Shown here: positions 8,390 to 17,002 of the stretch, piece by piece
Layout of the letters: every line of letters starts with the position of its first letter
Numbering within the stretch: the stretch's first letter is position 1
The notes under the pieces: generated by a model
What the model was told of the DNA's origin: nothing
The model's input: only the letters and a program-made list of their open reading frames with translations
Databases searched by the model: none
Assembly: GCA_025964695.1 (NCBI GenBank)
Contig: JAOPYK010000168.1
Coordinates: forward strand, 1-53,212
Source of the DNA: Streptosporangiaceae bacterium
GTDB lineage: Bacteria; Actinomycetota; Actinomycetes; Streptosporangiales; Streptosporangiaceae
DNA length: 53,212 nucleotides
Direction of reading: 5' to 3'
Translations under genes and position numbers: made by a program

Positions 8390-9171
8390 TTCACCGCCCC
8401 CTCACTGATCGGTGAAGCGTTCTTGGTCGGGTAGAAGGTGTCGGGGATGCCGATGCTGCCCACCGTGTCCGGCAGCTTCTCCGGTTGAGTGGGAATCGCG
8501 ATCAAATCGGACTTGCCGCCGGCGAGCAGCGCCTGCACGGTCAGCAGGACCGTGCGATGCTGCGCCTCGACCGGTGCGATGCTGGCGAACAGGCTTCGCA
8601 GCTTGGCGTCGCTGACCTGGCTGACGTTCTTGGTGAAGGTCTGTGCGGCGATGTCTTCGAGCGCCAGAGCGAGCTTCACTACATCGGCGGGGCTCTTGAG
8701 ACTCGGCAGCGCTTTCTTGACCTCGGCGTCGTACTTCGGGTCGGGCGCGTTCTGCACCTTGCCGCCCGCCTGCGTCGCCGCGCTGTTGAACGCCTCGGCG
8801 TGCGCCTTGTGCTGCTCCATGGTCTTGGCGATGAACTCGGCCACGGTCTTGTTGCCCTGTTTGATGAACGGCAGGTCTGCCGCGGTCTTGTAGGTGGACA
8901 CCGCCAGGTTCTCGATCGACGCTGCCGTCTGCAACGCCATGACGTCATCTGGGGAAGCCGCCGCGCGCCCCATGCCCAGTAGCCCTCCCGCACCGGTCAG
9001 GGCACCGACGACACCTGCCCGGGACCAGCGAGAGCGCCTCCGCTCCGCCGCCGCCTCCTCGGCGAACTCTCCCAACGCTTCACGGGTCATGCGCACCGCA
9101 TCGCTGTTGAGATCTTGCGACTGCTCCGTTAACTCCCTCAGCAGCCGGACATCGACGTGGTCTCTGCTCAT
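8386..9171 (-). CDS. Exported ferritin-like domain protein, paralogue of the next gene
   Basis: A 261-residue protein. It has a cytosolic-looking helical leader of about 45 residues, an RRRSRWSR cluster and a hydrophobic signal/anchor (about 52-72), then a ferritin-like four-helix domain. Putative ligands are Glu in SIENLAV, MEQHKAHAE, Glu in ALEDIAA and APVEAQH, a fuller set than in the paralogue. The ATG at 9171 is chosen because GGGGGG lies 7 bases upstream; an in-frame GTG at 9189 falls before that site. First gene of the three-gene minus-strand set. Long N-terminal extensions before the export signal are shared by both ferritin-like proteins and are unusual. Confidence 0.75.
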   Translation of the reverse strand: MSRDHVDVRLLRELTEQSQDLNSDAVRMTREALGEFAEEAAAERRRSRWSRAGVVGALTGAGGLLGMGRAAASPDDVMALQTAASIENLAVSTYKTAADLPFIKQGNKTVAEFIAKTMEQHKAHAEAFNSAATQAGGKVQNAPDPKYDAEVKKALPSLKSPADVVKLALALEDIAAQTFTKNVSQVSDAKLRSLFASIAPVEAQHRTVLLTVQALLAGGKSDLIAIPTQPEKLPDTVGSIGIPDTFYPTKNASPISEGAVK

Positions 9172-9579
9172 GTGCAACCCCCCGAACACACCAGTTCGAT
9201 TAGACTACTTACCGTTATACCTTATGTGCGGAGAGTGTTGATGGCGGGGGTTGGATCGGTCCAGACGGTTCAGCCGCGGCATCCGGGAAAGTTCCGACGC
9301 TCTGACAACCATTCGGATCGGCGGTACGTGTCTGAGACAGGTGGCACAGGACTGGGCGCCCGCCCGCCCAGTCCTCCACGCCGGCCGGAACGTCACTGGC
9401 CCCCGGGTGACGTTCCGGCCTTCCCTACCCTTTCGCCCATCTTCTGGCCGTCAGGTACCGGTCGGGCGGTTTTCGTGCGGGACGCTGATCGATGCCGGTT
9501 ATGCCAGTCTTAGCCAGCTTTGGACCGTAGCGGTGTTTCCGTGGGTCATTCCAGTCGTCGATCACTATCGTGCTGGCAC
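9172..9579 (+). other. 408-base divergent intergenic region with tandem hairpins
   Basis: Lies between the leftward ferritin-like gene and the rightward gene at 9580. AT-richer sequence near 9195-9235 is a plausible divergent promoter area. No convincing coding frame was seen. The main structure is the pair of hairpins described separately. Confidence 0.4.
9348..9420 (+). terminator. Two perfect tandem hairpins (terminator or structured RNA)
   Basis: Hairpin 1 pairs AGGACTGGGCG (9348-9358) with CGCCCAGTCCT (9365-9375) around a 6-base loop. Hairpin 2 pairs GGCCGGAACGTCAC (9383-9396) with GTGACGTTCCGGCC (9407-9420) around a 10-base loop. Both are perfect, and no U-run follows. Because the flanking genes diverge, ordinary terminator use is not obvious, and a short structured RNA or a leader of the gene at 9580 is possible. 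Confidence 0.45.
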
Positions 9580-10077
9580 ATGAGCGGCCGATATCGCGGA
9601 GATTCCGATCCGGGACTTGAACCGGAGCCGGAGCAGGCTGGGCCGGCGGTGGCCGGCCGCCTGCCGTCGGTACGCGATGCGATCTACGGCTGGCTGGAGC
9701 GGACGAGTTTCAGCCGCGCCACCGCGGTGCTGGCCGGTGGTGCGGCGATGCTGGCGATCCTCGGTTTCCTGCTGGCCGGGTGGGGTGCGTTCGGACGTGG
9801 CGGATCATCCTCGCCTGAGCCCTCACGGCTGGCGATGAAGGCCCCCGCCGCCGCGGCGGCGGCCGAGACTCCGCCCGTCCGTCCAGTCCGCACCCCGGTC
9901 CGCACCGTCCGCGCGTCACCGCGCCCGGCCGCGGGACCGAACCGCGTCTCCCCGGCTCCCCGGCGCACTGGCCGGCCGGTGGTCCGCCCCGGGGCCGGCC
10001 AGCATCAGTGGCCGCGCCATCTTCACGATCGGTGGCCGTTGTGGTGGTGGCTGCACCACCACGGAGGACACCGATAG
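9580..10077 (+). CDS. Hypothetical single-pass membrane protein with Pro/Arg-rich tail
   Basis: A 165-residue protein of unknown family. A polar N-terminus (1-45) is followed by one membrane helix (about 50-72, ATAVLAGGAAMLAILGFLLA). The outer part is rich in Pro, Ala and Arg and ends in a Trp/His-rich stretch (HLHDRWPLWWWLHHHGGHR). The tail could bind metal or the cell wall, but nothing identifies a function. The ATG at 9580 is chosen over an upstream in-frame start because the sequence before it does not look coding. Confidence 0.5.
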   Translation: MSGRYRGDSDPGLEPEPEQAGPAVAGRLPSVRDAIYGWLERTSFSRATAVLAGGAAMLAILGFLLAGWGAFGRGGSSSPEPSRLAMKAPAAAAAAETPPVRPVRTPVRTVRASPRPAAGPNRVSPAPRRTGRPVVRPGAGQHQWPRHLHDRWPLWWWLHHHGGHR

Positions 10078-10220
10078 GACGTCCTCAGGGCTAGCGCGCA
10101 AGCCCAGACCCGGCGCGGCTCCGCCACCGGCCGCCGTGAAATTTGTTTGCGGGTTCGTCACCCAGGTCACCATGCTGATCACGCACAGGGCTCGCCGGTC
10201 GCGTTACGGAGGTATGGGAC

Positions 10221-10913
10221 ATGAAGGTCAAGGGGCAGGTGCTCATCTTCGACGCCGATGACACCCTCTGGGAGAACAACGTCATCTTCGAGCGTGTCAT
10301 CGACGACTACCTGGACTGGCTTGATCATCCGACCCTCGGCAAGGGCGAACTCCGCGCCATCCTGGACGACATCGAGGCGGCGAACGCGGTCGCCCACGGC
10401 TACGGGAGCAAGATCTTCCTGCGCAGCCTCGGCGAGTGCTTCGAACGGCTGCGTGAGCGACCCGCGACCGAACAGGAGCGGGAGCAGATCGACGGGCTGG
10501 CGGCGGCACTCGTCCAGCGTCACGTCGAGCTGATCCCCGGCGTCGCCGAGACGCTCGCCGAACTCGGCGGCCGGCACGACCTGCTCCTGCTCACCAAGGG
10601 CGACCTGGCAGAGCAGCGCCGCAAACTGGACGCCTCGCAGCTCGCGCACCACTTCCGCGGCATCCACATCGTGCCGGAGAAGAACGTGGACACCTACCGG
10701 TGGCTCACGCGGGAGCACGCGTTGACGCCCGCGACGAGCTGGATGATCGGCAACTCCCCGAAATCGGACATCAATCCCGCCCGGCACGCGGGCATGAACG
10801 CCGTCTTCATCCCGAACGACAACACCTGGGTGCTCGAGCACAGCGAGATAGACCCCGATGACGCACACGTACTCAAGCTGGAGCGGTTCCGGGAACTGCT
10901 AGATCACTTCTGA
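10221..10913 (+). CDS. HAD-superfamily hydrolase
   Basis: A 230-residue haloacid-dehalogenase-type phosphatase with the four motifs in order: FDADDTLW (nucleophile D11, acid D13), LLLTKGD (motif II), the Lys of VPEKN (motif III) and IGNSPKSDIN (motif IV). A helical cap sits between motifs I and II. The family dephosphorylates small phosphorylated metabolites; the substrate cannot be told from sequence. It stands alone, and a GC-rich hairpin separates it from the convergent gene that follows. GGAGGTATGGGAC before the ATG supplies the ribosome site. Confidence 0.8.
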   Translation: MKVKGQVLIFDADDTLWENNVIFERVIDDYLDWLDHPTLGKGELRAILDDIEAANAVAHGYGSKIFLRSLGECFERLRERPATEQEREQIDGLAAALVQRHVELIPGVAETLAELGGRHDLLLLTKGDLAEQRRKLDASQLAHHFRGIHIVPEKNVDTYRWLTREHALTPATSWMIGNSPKSDINPARHAGMNAVFIPNDNTWVLEHSEIDPDDAHVLKLERFRELLDHF

Positions 10914-10930
10914 GGTCGTCGCCTCCCGTG

Positions 10931-10962
10931 GTCACCGGCCGGGAGCGCACGTCACCGGCCGG
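10931..10962. terminator. Possible bidirectional terminator between convergent genes
   Basis: GTCACCGGCCGG occurs at 10931-10942 and again at 10951-10962. The self-complementary CCGGCCGG parts can pair as an 8-bp stem with a 12-base loop, between the stops at 10913 and 10977. Confidence 0.4.
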
Positions 10963-10976
10963 CGACCCAGGGCCGA

Positions 10977-12491
10977 TCAGGAGACGTTCACCGCGGTGTC
11001 GTCCAGGACGAAGGAGGTCTGTGCGGTGGAACCCTCGGTTCCGGTGACCTTGACGGTGATGGTCTTGCCCGCGTAGGCGGCGAGGTCGTAGGTATGCCGT
11101 ACGTAGCCTGTGCCCGCGTTGAGGTTGGAGAACGTCGCCGGGGTCGCCAGCACGGTTCCCGAGCCGTCGAGCACCTGGACCTTCAGGGTGTCGTACGCCG
11201 TGGAGGTGGTCGTTTCGGCGGTGTCGACGTGCAGCCAGAAGCTCAGTGACGCGGCCGAGCAGGCCGAGGGCAGGGTCACGGTCTGGGACAGGGTGTCGGT
11301 GTGCGCTGATCCGTAGCCGTTGAGCCAGGCGTCGTACGAGCCGGTATGGGCCGGCTCACCGGAGGCGTTGCTGATGACGCCCGAGGTGGCGGTCCATCCG
11401 GAGCCGGCGCCGGACTCGAAGCCGGGATTGGTCAGCAGCTGCGACGCCGTACACGAGGAGGTGGGCGTGGGGGTGGGGGTCGCGGTGGGTGTCCCCGTCG
11501 GGGAGGTGCCGCCGCCCGCGAGCCATTCGGTGGCGTTCAGCGCGAGCTGCGCATTGGTCCCCTTGGCGTCGTTCCAGCCGTTGTACAGGCTGTTGCCGGG
11601 CTGCCCGGTGCCGTCGTCGATGTCGGAGCTGTCGCCCCAGATGGCGACCCGGCCACCGCCGAACGTGCTGGTGGTGAAGAAGGCGCCGGTGGTGCCGCCC
11701 TGGGTTGCGGTTGTCACGTAGAGCAGGCCCTTGACGCTCGCGTTGTCGGCTGGATGCAGGGTCTCGGTGGTGCCGTTGTAGATGGCGCTGCCGGTCACCG
11801 TTCCATAGGGGCCGTGCAGCACCGGGTTGGCGGCGTCCTTGATCGCGGTCGGATAGTTGCTGGAGATGTTGAGCAGATCAACGCTGAAACCGAAGGGGTC
11901 GGTGCTGTCGACGGTGTTGTTGGTCATCAGATCATTGATGATCTTGGGGGAGTCGGAACCATCGTTGTTCCGGTCGCTGCCGGTGTGGTCGGAGATGAGG
12001 AACAGACCGCCGCCGTTCTGGACGAATCTCATCACCGCCGTCTTCTCCGCCGCGCTGAGCAGGACATTCGGCTCGGGCAGCACGAACTCATCGAACTTCG
12101 ACAGGTCCTGGGCGTTCGAGGCGTCGCCGTAGGTGATGGTCTTGCCCGCGGCGAGGGTGGCGAGGGTGTAGTTGCCCGTCTTCTGCAGTGCGACGCCCCA
12201 CGCCGAGAGCGCGCCGGTCCAGTCGGTCTCCACCGACGGCGACGCCTTCTGCGCCGTCGGATCGGGAATGCTCGTGCTGATGATCCAGTCGGCGTTGCCC
12301 GCCGTCTCGGCCTTGCTGTTGTCGAACAGGACGCGGTGCTTGGTCACGGCCGCCGCCGTGTGCGGGCTGCCGACGACGGTGACGACGACGGTCACCAGGG
12401 CGAGGACCAAGGCGGCGATGCCGAGTGCCGCGACGGCGCTCACCACCCCCGCCTTGGCCGTGCGGGGGCTGGCGACAACGGATTCCGGCAT
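10977..12491 (-). CDS. Secreted two-domain protein: GATase-like domain plus C-terminal beta-sandwich
   Basis: A 504-residue exported protein with a signal/anchor segment at about 14-40. Residues 50-335 look like the DUF4350/ThuA-like glutamine-amidotransferase fold (opening VLFDNSKAE, with LISDHTGSD and VAIWGDSSDIDD as loop motifs). A Thr/Pro linker (TPTATPTPTPT) follows, then a jelly-roll domain (about 365-504, beginning LLTNPGFESG) of the kind appended to actinobacterial secreted hydrolases. Enzyme activity is unproven; the C-terminal domain may bind carbohydrate. The ATG at 12491 is chosen because GAGAGG lies 8 bases before it; longer frames run into the divergent promoter region. Confidence 0.65.
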   Translation of the reverse strand: MPESVVASPRTAKAGVVSAVAALGIAALVLALVTVVVTVVGSPHTAAAVTKHRVLFDNSKAETAGNADWIISTSIPDPTAQKASPSVETDWTGALSAWGVALQKTGNYTLATLAAGKTITYGDASNAQDLSKFDEFVLPEPNVLLSAAEKTAVMRFVQNGGGLFLISDHTGSDRNNDGSDSPKIINDLMTNNTVDSTDPFGFSVDLLNISSNYPTAIKDAANPVLHGPYGTVTGSAIYNGTTETLHPADNASVKGLLYVTTATQGGTTGAFFTTSTFGGGRVAIWGDSSDIDDGTGQPGNSLYNGWNDAKGTNAQLALNATEWLAGGGTSPTGTPTATPTPTPTSSCTASQLLTNPGFESGAGSGWTATSGVISNASGEPAHTGSYDAWLNGYGSAHTDTLSQTVTLPSACSAASLSFWLHVDTAETTTSTAYDTLKVQVLDGSGTVLATPATFSNLNAGTGYVRHTYDLAAYAGKTITVKVTGTEGSTAQTSFVLDDTAVNVS

Positions 12492-12735
12492 GCCACTGAC
12501 CTCTCGGAGATGGTGGTCGCAACGGTTCCGAGTATCCGTTCGGCGATTCCGGCCGTCGAGGAACGTTAATCCAACATCCGGTGTCGGCCCGAGGACGTGT
12601 CCCGGACGCCCGAGGTCAACGCCCTGTCGGCGTTCAAAGAGGGATTTGGGGACAGGAGGAACCGAAGTCAGGGTATGGCCGGAACGGACAGGGTAGGCCT
12701 CCATCGCGCCACGAGGACACCCTGGAGAGGATGAT

Positions 12736-13701
12736 ATGAAGATCGGATTCAAGCTCATCGCCGAGGCGTACTCTCCGCAGGAGATGGTGCGGCAGGCCGC
12801 TGCGGCAGAGCAGGCGGGGTTCGACTTCGTCGAGATCAGCGATCACTATCATCCCTGGCTCTTCAGCCATGAGCACTCCGGCTTCGCTTGGTCGATGCTG
12901 GCCGCCGCGGCGGAGCGCACCAGCCGGATCGAGCTGGCCACCGGGGTGACCTGCCCATTCATTCGCTATCACCCGGCGATCATCGCGCAGGCCGCCGCCA
13001 CCACGGCGCTGCTGTCCGAAGGGCGCTTCACGTTGGGAGTCGGCGCCGGAGAACGACTCAACGAGCACGTCGTCGGTGGCGGATGGCCCTCGGTCACCGT
13101 GCGGCACGAGATGCTCCGCGAAGCACTGGAGATCATCCGGCTGCTCTGGTCCGGGGGATACCACTCGTACCAGGGCAAGCACCTGGCCCTCGATGACGCG
13201 CGGGTATTCGATCTGCCCCCGGAGCCGCCGCCGATCGTGGTGGCCGGAGGGGGCGAGCGGGCGGCGCGTATCGCCGCCGAACTCGGTGACGGGCTCTTCG
13301 CCACCGAGCCCAGGTCGGAACTGAACCGCGCGTACGAGGAAGCGGGCGGCACCGGCAGGAAGTACGCCGAGGTCCCGCTGTCGTGGGCCAAGGACGAGGC
13401 CACGGCTGTCAGTTCGGCGCACCGGTTGTTCCGGTTCGGGCTGAGCGGCTGGAAGGTGCAGTCCGAGCTGCCCAACCCGATCAACTTCGAGGCGGCGACG
13501 GCCTCGGTGACCGAGGACGACGTGCGCCGGGCGTTCGGCTGCGGCCCCGACGTGCCGCGCCATCTGGAGGTGGCCCAGCAGTTCGTGGACGCCGGCTTCG
13601 ACCATCTCGCGCTCATCAACGCGGGGCCGGACGTGGACGGCTTCTTCGAGTTCTTCGCGAGCGAGCTTCGCGAGCCGCTGAGCGCCCTGAGCCCGAACTG
13701 A
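12736..13701 (+). CDS. F420-dependent LLM-class oxidoreductase (TIGR03557-like)
   Basis: A 321-residue TIM-barrel luciferase-like protein. The opening KIGFKLIAEAYSP, the early EISDHYHPW, RIELATGVTCP and the cofactor-phosphate region LGVGAGERLNEH match the F420-dependent G6PDH-related group. It should transfer hydride between F420 and an unknown organic substrate in the cytosol. GGAGAGGATGAT directly before the ATG gives a good ribosome site. It diverges from the secreted protein upstream (244-base shared region). F420 use supports an actinobacterial host. Confidence 0.85.
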   Translation: MKIGFKLIAEAYSPQEMVRQAAAAEQAGFDFVEISDHYHPWLFSHEHSGFAWSMLAAAAERTSRIELATGVTCPFIRYHPAIIAQAAATTALLSEGRFTLGVGAGERLNEHVVGGGWPSVTVRHEMLREALEIIRLLWSGGYHSYQGKHLALDDARVFDLPPEPPPIVVAGGGERAARIAAELGDGLFATEPRSELNRAYEEAGGTGRKYAEVPLSWAKDEATAVSSAHRLFRFGLSGWKVQSELPNPINFEAATASVTEDDVRRAFGCGPDVPRHLEVAQQFVDAGFDHLALINAGPDVDGFFEFFASELREPLSALSPN

Positions 13702-13878
13702 CCGCCGGCCGCGGGCACCCGATATCCATTGCTTCGCCGAGATCAATCACGGTTGGCGATCCGGAGGGTTCGGTCATATTGTCGAGCGTCTCCGGGTTCG
13801 CCGACCAAAAGCGCCCATGGTGGAGTTTATGGCGGGAATGCTCTCCAGTGTGCGAACCATTTCGTGACAGAGTCTTGA

Positions 13879-14241
13879 AAATATATTGAGGCCGAGGTCG
13901 CTTATGCCGATCCGTTGTCTTGTTATGGTTCCACGATTGAAGGAGCCTTGGGGCTGCCAGGCGCCGACGCCCATAGCCACAGTTACGGCCATGGCGGGGA
14001 AGGAAGCGGAGGTCACGTTGTCGCAGGCGGGGACCGCGTCGTCGCGAGCGGAGCTCACTCTGCTCTTCCCCTCACGGGATTCGACTCTCTGAAGCTGGCG
14101 CTGATCGCCCTTGTGCTGGGGGTCGGCGACCTGCTGCTGGACCACTACCTGTGCGTTTACCCGTGCGTTTCAACGGCCGTTGCAGTCCATCACAACGGTC
14201 GCTCGAATGTGCGCGGCCGAATGGAGCGATCAGGGGGATGA
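13879..14241 (+). pseudogene. Possible C-terminal remnant of an LPXTG-type surface protein
   Basis: An open stretch without a good start encodes a Gly/His-rich segment (ADAHSHSYGHGGEG), then LPLTG (14065-14079) followed by a hydrophobic helix (FDSLKLALIALVLGVG). That is the order of a sortase signal, but the basic tail that should end such a signal is absent and the frame drifts into unrelated sequence. I read it as a decayed tail of a cell-wall protein. No sortase gene is in the window. The match could be chance. Confidence 0.3.
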
Positions 14242-14242
14242 G

Positions 14243-15343
14243 ATGCAGCGGAAGATGACAAGGGCCATGGTGCCGCTGACCGCCGCGGCTGCGGCGGCCA
14301 TGACGGCGGGAACCTGTGCGTGGTCGCAGAGCGGCCCGTCCACACCTCAACGGGAGGCCGTGCGGGCGAAGACGGAGTGCCCGGCGACGCCGATCGCCCG
14401 GCCGCCCGCGCCCGCTCGGGACCCGTTAGGCGACGGCCTGGGCCTGATCCCTCCTCTGAGAATGGCCGTGCCCCTCAGGGTGGCGCTGACCGCCCATACC
14501 CGCAGTGCCGCGGGCAACCTCGTCCACTACCGCATCCACGTGGGTTCCGCCCAGGGCGCGCTGCACGGCATCACGGTGACCGCGCGCCTGACATGCCTGC
14601 CCGGTGACGCCCGGCTCGTCGGGCGGCCGACCACGTCGGCAGGGCGGGCCACCGCGGAGCGGCAGGCGCTGATCTGGCGGCTCGACCTCGACAAGGCGTC
14701 CGAGACCGCCACGTTCGCGGTCCGGGTGCGACCCGGTGACCGGGGGGGTCCGCTGGTCGGCGAGGTGACCACGACGGGCCCCATGTCCAACTGCCCGGCG
14801 CATCGGGATGGCGCCGCGCCCGTCGATCCCGCCTGCCGGGCCACCGTTCAGGTGTCGCCGCGGCCGGCGCCGGCCGCCCATCCGGTGACTCCGACTCCGG
14901 CGGCCCATCCCCCGGCGGTCAAGACGCCGGCCGCGATGCCGAGCGTCCCCGGCGCCGCGATGCCGAGCGCCCCCGGCGCCGCGGTGTCCGCCCTCCCGGC
15001 ACCCGCCGCGCCCGCCCTCCCGGCACCCGCCGTGCCGGCCCTCCCGGTGCCGACTCCAAGCCAGAACCAGGCGCTGTCCCAGGTGGACCGGGCGCCGCTG
15101 ATTCCTTCGGACTCCGGGTCCGAGGCGGCGGCCCAGCCGGCCGCCCCGGAGGTGGCTCAGCCGGACACGGTGGTGCGCTCGGTCCTGCGCTCCGCCGACT
15201 ACTCCCAAGATGACCTCAGTGGCCGGGCCTTCGCCTTCCTCCTCGGCGGTGTGGCGTTCCTGCTGATCGCGGCGGTCGCCGCAGGCCGTCTGGTCGCCGT
15301 GGGCCTGCGCCAGCGTGAGCCACGGACGGTGACGGAAAAGTGA
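14243..15343 (+). CDS. Cell-surface protein with Pro/Ala-rich stalk and C-terminal membrane anchor
   Basis: A 366-residue protein with a signal peptide (about 1-28). A beta-rich extracellular domain (about 75-220; HYRIHVGSAQGALHGITV, conserved Cys residues) resembles DUF11-type modules. A low-complexity Pro/Ala stalk (about 220-295, repeats such as LPAPAAPALPAPAVPALP) leads to a C-terminal membrane helix (about 329-350) ending in a basic tail. The domain likely stands off the membrane. GGGGGATGAG precedes the ATG. Its stop overlaps the GTG of the next gene (GTGA), so the two are coupled. No known family is recognised with certainty. Confidence 0.6.
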   Translation: MQRKMTRAMVPLTAAAAAAMTAGTCAWSQSGPSTPQREAVRAKTECPATPIARPPAPARDPLGDGLGLIPPLRMAVPLRVALTAHTRSAAGNLVHYRIHVGSAQGALHGITVTARLTCLPGDARLVGRPTTSAGRATAERQALIWRLDLDKASETATFAVRVRPGDRGGPLVGEVTTTGPMSNCPAHRDGAAPVDPACRATVQVSPRPAPAAHPVTPTPAAHPPAVKTPAAMPSVPGAAMPSAPGAAVSALPAPAAPALPAPAVPALPVPTPSQNQALSQVDRAPLIPSDSGSEAAAQPAAPEVAQPDTVVRSVLRSADYSQDDLSGRAFAFLLGGVAFLLIAAVAAGRLVAVGLRQREPRTVTEK

Positions 15344-16176
15344 GCGCGATGGTGCAGCGATCAGAACGAGTACGCACGGCCGGCGTCGTCGCATTCGGGG
15401 CGATGGCGTTGATCGGCCTGACGGCGTGTGAAAAGGCCTCCGCCCCCGCCGCCGTCGGTCGGTCTGTCGGTGGCACACCGGTGCCGTCATCGCCGGCCGG
15501 CCGGCCGGTCGGGGCGGTCCGGCCCAGCCTGCTCATCAACCAGGACAAGCCGTTCAGTGCGAACGACGTGGAGCGGCTGCGCCACCTGAGCGGGGTCACT
15601 CAGCTGGCGCTCATCGGATACGGACCGGTCTGGGTCTATGACCAGCAGATCCCCACGGCCACGATCGACCCGCTGACGTACCGTCCCTTCACTCCGCTCG
15701 AGACCCAGAACTCGGCCTCCGTGTGGACCGCCGTCACCGAGGGGAAAGCGCTGGTCAGCCATGTGGTCGGCGTACGCGATCACCTGCCGCTCGACGCGAC
15801 GGTGCCGGCCGGCTGGTCGACCGTGCGGATCGCCGGACTGGCCACCACCGTTCCCGGCGTCGACATGATCGTCAGCTCGCAGACCGGAGAGCGGATCGGC
15901 GTGCCCTACGGCAACGGGCTGGTCGTGGCGGTCTCCGGAGATCCGGGCCGGGCCACCAAACGGATTCGCCACATCATCGGCTCCAAGCCGACGATCCGCC
16001 GCATCACCAAGCCCTCCGCCGCGTCGGCCGCGCCCGGTTCCTCGGGCCCGGGCGGGCCGCTCCTGCCGGTGATCACACCGTCGGCCGCGCCCGGCACCAC
16101 TCCCGTCGTCACGCCCGGCAGCACGCCCGGGACGCCGACGGCCACGGCGACGGCTCGACCGGCCCATCACGGCTGA
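15340..16176 (+). CDS. Lipoprotein of unknown function, coupled to the surface protein
   Basis: A 278-residue lipoprotein with lipobox LTAC (C30). Residues 60-230 form a folded domain (GVTQLALIGYGPVWVYDQQ; SHVVGVRDHLPL) that I cannot place in a family. The last 45 residues are a Pro/Thr/Ala-rich tail, probably a flexible wall-spanning stretch. Four-base overlap with the preceding surface protein (GTGA at 15340-15343) implies co-translation and a shared place outside the membrane. A partner role, for instance a membrane-anchored receptor complex, is inference only. Confidence 0.6.
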   Translation: MSAMVQRSERVRTAGVVAFGAMALIGLTACEKASAPAAVGRSVGGTPVPSSPAGRPVGAVRPSLLINQDKPFSANDVERLRHLSGVTQLALIGYGPVWVYDQQIPTATIDPLTYRPFTPLETQNSASVWTAVTEGKALVSHVVGVRDHLPLDATVPAGWSTVRIAGLATTVPGVDMIVSSQTGERIGVPYGNGLVVAVSGDPGRATKRIRHIIGSKPTIRRITKPSAASAAPGSSGPGGPLLPVITPSAAPGTTPVVTPGSTPGTPTATATARPAHHG

Positions 16177-16208
16177 ACTCCGCACGTCTCCGAGAAAGGG
16201 GCGGCGTG

Positions 16209-16448
16209 ATGGAGTTCCTGCCGACAGCACAAGCCGTATCGGTCTTCATGGTGGTCCTGTTCCTCGGCGCCGAAATATCTACCGGCTCATACCGACTGGT
16301 CGGTATGAGCCGGTACAAGAACCCGCTGTACGATCGTCAACGACGCGACGAAGAGCGCAGCAGAGGATCGGTGACGTCATGGCAGGTACCTCCTCGAGGC
16401 GCATCGCGGATCGGGAGCGTACGGTCGCCATCCCGGAACGGCTGTTGA
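16209..16448 (+). CDS. Doubtful small ORF with hydrophobic N-terminus
   Basis: A 79-codon frame starting at ATG 16209 after an AAGGGG box, with a hydrophobic start (AVSVFMVVLFLGA). It then runs through the TetR operator and the start of the tetR gene, so its second half cannot be a normal protein. It may be the 5' stump of a lost gene or chance. Confidence 0.2.
   Translation: MEFLPTAQAVSVFMVVLFLGAEISTGSYRLVGMSRYKNPLYDRQRRDEERSRGSVTSWQVPPRGASRIGSVRSPSRNGC
16281..16314. promoter_or_regulatory. TetR operator: 34-bp perfect palindrome
   Basis: ACCGGCTCATACCGAC (16281-16296), a TG centre, and GTCGGTATGAGCCGGT (16299-16314) are exact reverse complements. It lies 65 bases before the tetR ATG. The core ATACCGAC-TG-GTCGGTAT recurs at 17244-17261 and, with a changed centre, at 17308-17331, so it is the likely autoregulatory site. 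Confidence 0.75.
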
Positions 16449-16996
16449 GCGTGGCGACCTGCCTGTTCGCCGAGAAGGGTTTCGAGGGCACCTCGGTCCA
16501 GGAGATCGTCACCGCGGCGGGGGTGACCAAGGGCGCGATGTACCACTACTTCGCGTCGAAGGACGAGTTGCTGTTCGAGATCTACCACCGGCTTCTCGCC
16601 ATGCAGATGAAGCGGCTGGAGCAGCTCGCGGAGGGCACCGGATCGGTCGAGGAGCGGCTGCGCGCGGCCGCCTCCGACGTCATCGAGACCAGTTTCCTGC
16701 ACCTCGACGAGCTGATCGTCTTCTTCCGGTCGATGCACATGCTGCCCAAGGAGAAGCAGGCGATGGTACGCGCCGAGCGGCGCCGCTACCACGACCGGTT
16801 CCTCGCCCTCGTCGAGGAGGGACAGCGAGAGGGCATCCTCCGTTCCGACATCCCGGCCGACATCGCCGTCCACTATTTCCTCAGCGCACTGAACCAGATC
16901 GGCAACTGGTATCGCCCAGGCGGCCGGCTGGGCGCCGACGCGGTCAGCAAGTACTACGTCGACCTGCTGATGGACGGGGTTCGCGCGGCAGACTGA
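16379..16996 (+). CDS. TetR/AcrR-family transcriptional repressor
   Basis: A 205-residue one-domain regulator. The N-terminal helix-turn-helix is at about residues 20-66 (LFAEKGFEGTSVQEIV, AAGVTKGAMYHYFASKDEL), and the C-terminal ligand-binding helices are of the KstR/FadR-like TetR type. It is flanked on both sides by copies of one palindrome (16281, 17244, 17308), so it most likely represses itself, the acyl-CoA ligase remnant and the MFS transporter. The remnant suggests the original regulon concerned fatty or organic acyl-CoA metabolism, and the inducer may be an acyl-CoA or a related acid. A strong hairpin follows the gene. Confidence 0.85.
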   Translation: MAGTSSRRIADRERTVAIPERLLSVATCLFAEKGFEGTSVQEIVTAAGVTKGAMYHYFASKDELLFEIYHRLLAMQMKRLEQLAEGTGSVEERLRAAASDVIETSFLHLDELIVFFRSMHMLPKEKQAMVRAERRRYHDRFLALVEEGQREGILRSDIPADIAVHYFLSALNQIGNWYRPGGRLGADAVSKYYVDLLMDGVRAAD

Positions 16997-17002
16997 ACCG
17001 CC

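Noticed and set aside
11346-12569. 407-codon open frame on the plus strand
   Set aside because: Antisense of the secreted two-domain protein and Gly/Arg/Val-biased, without motifs.
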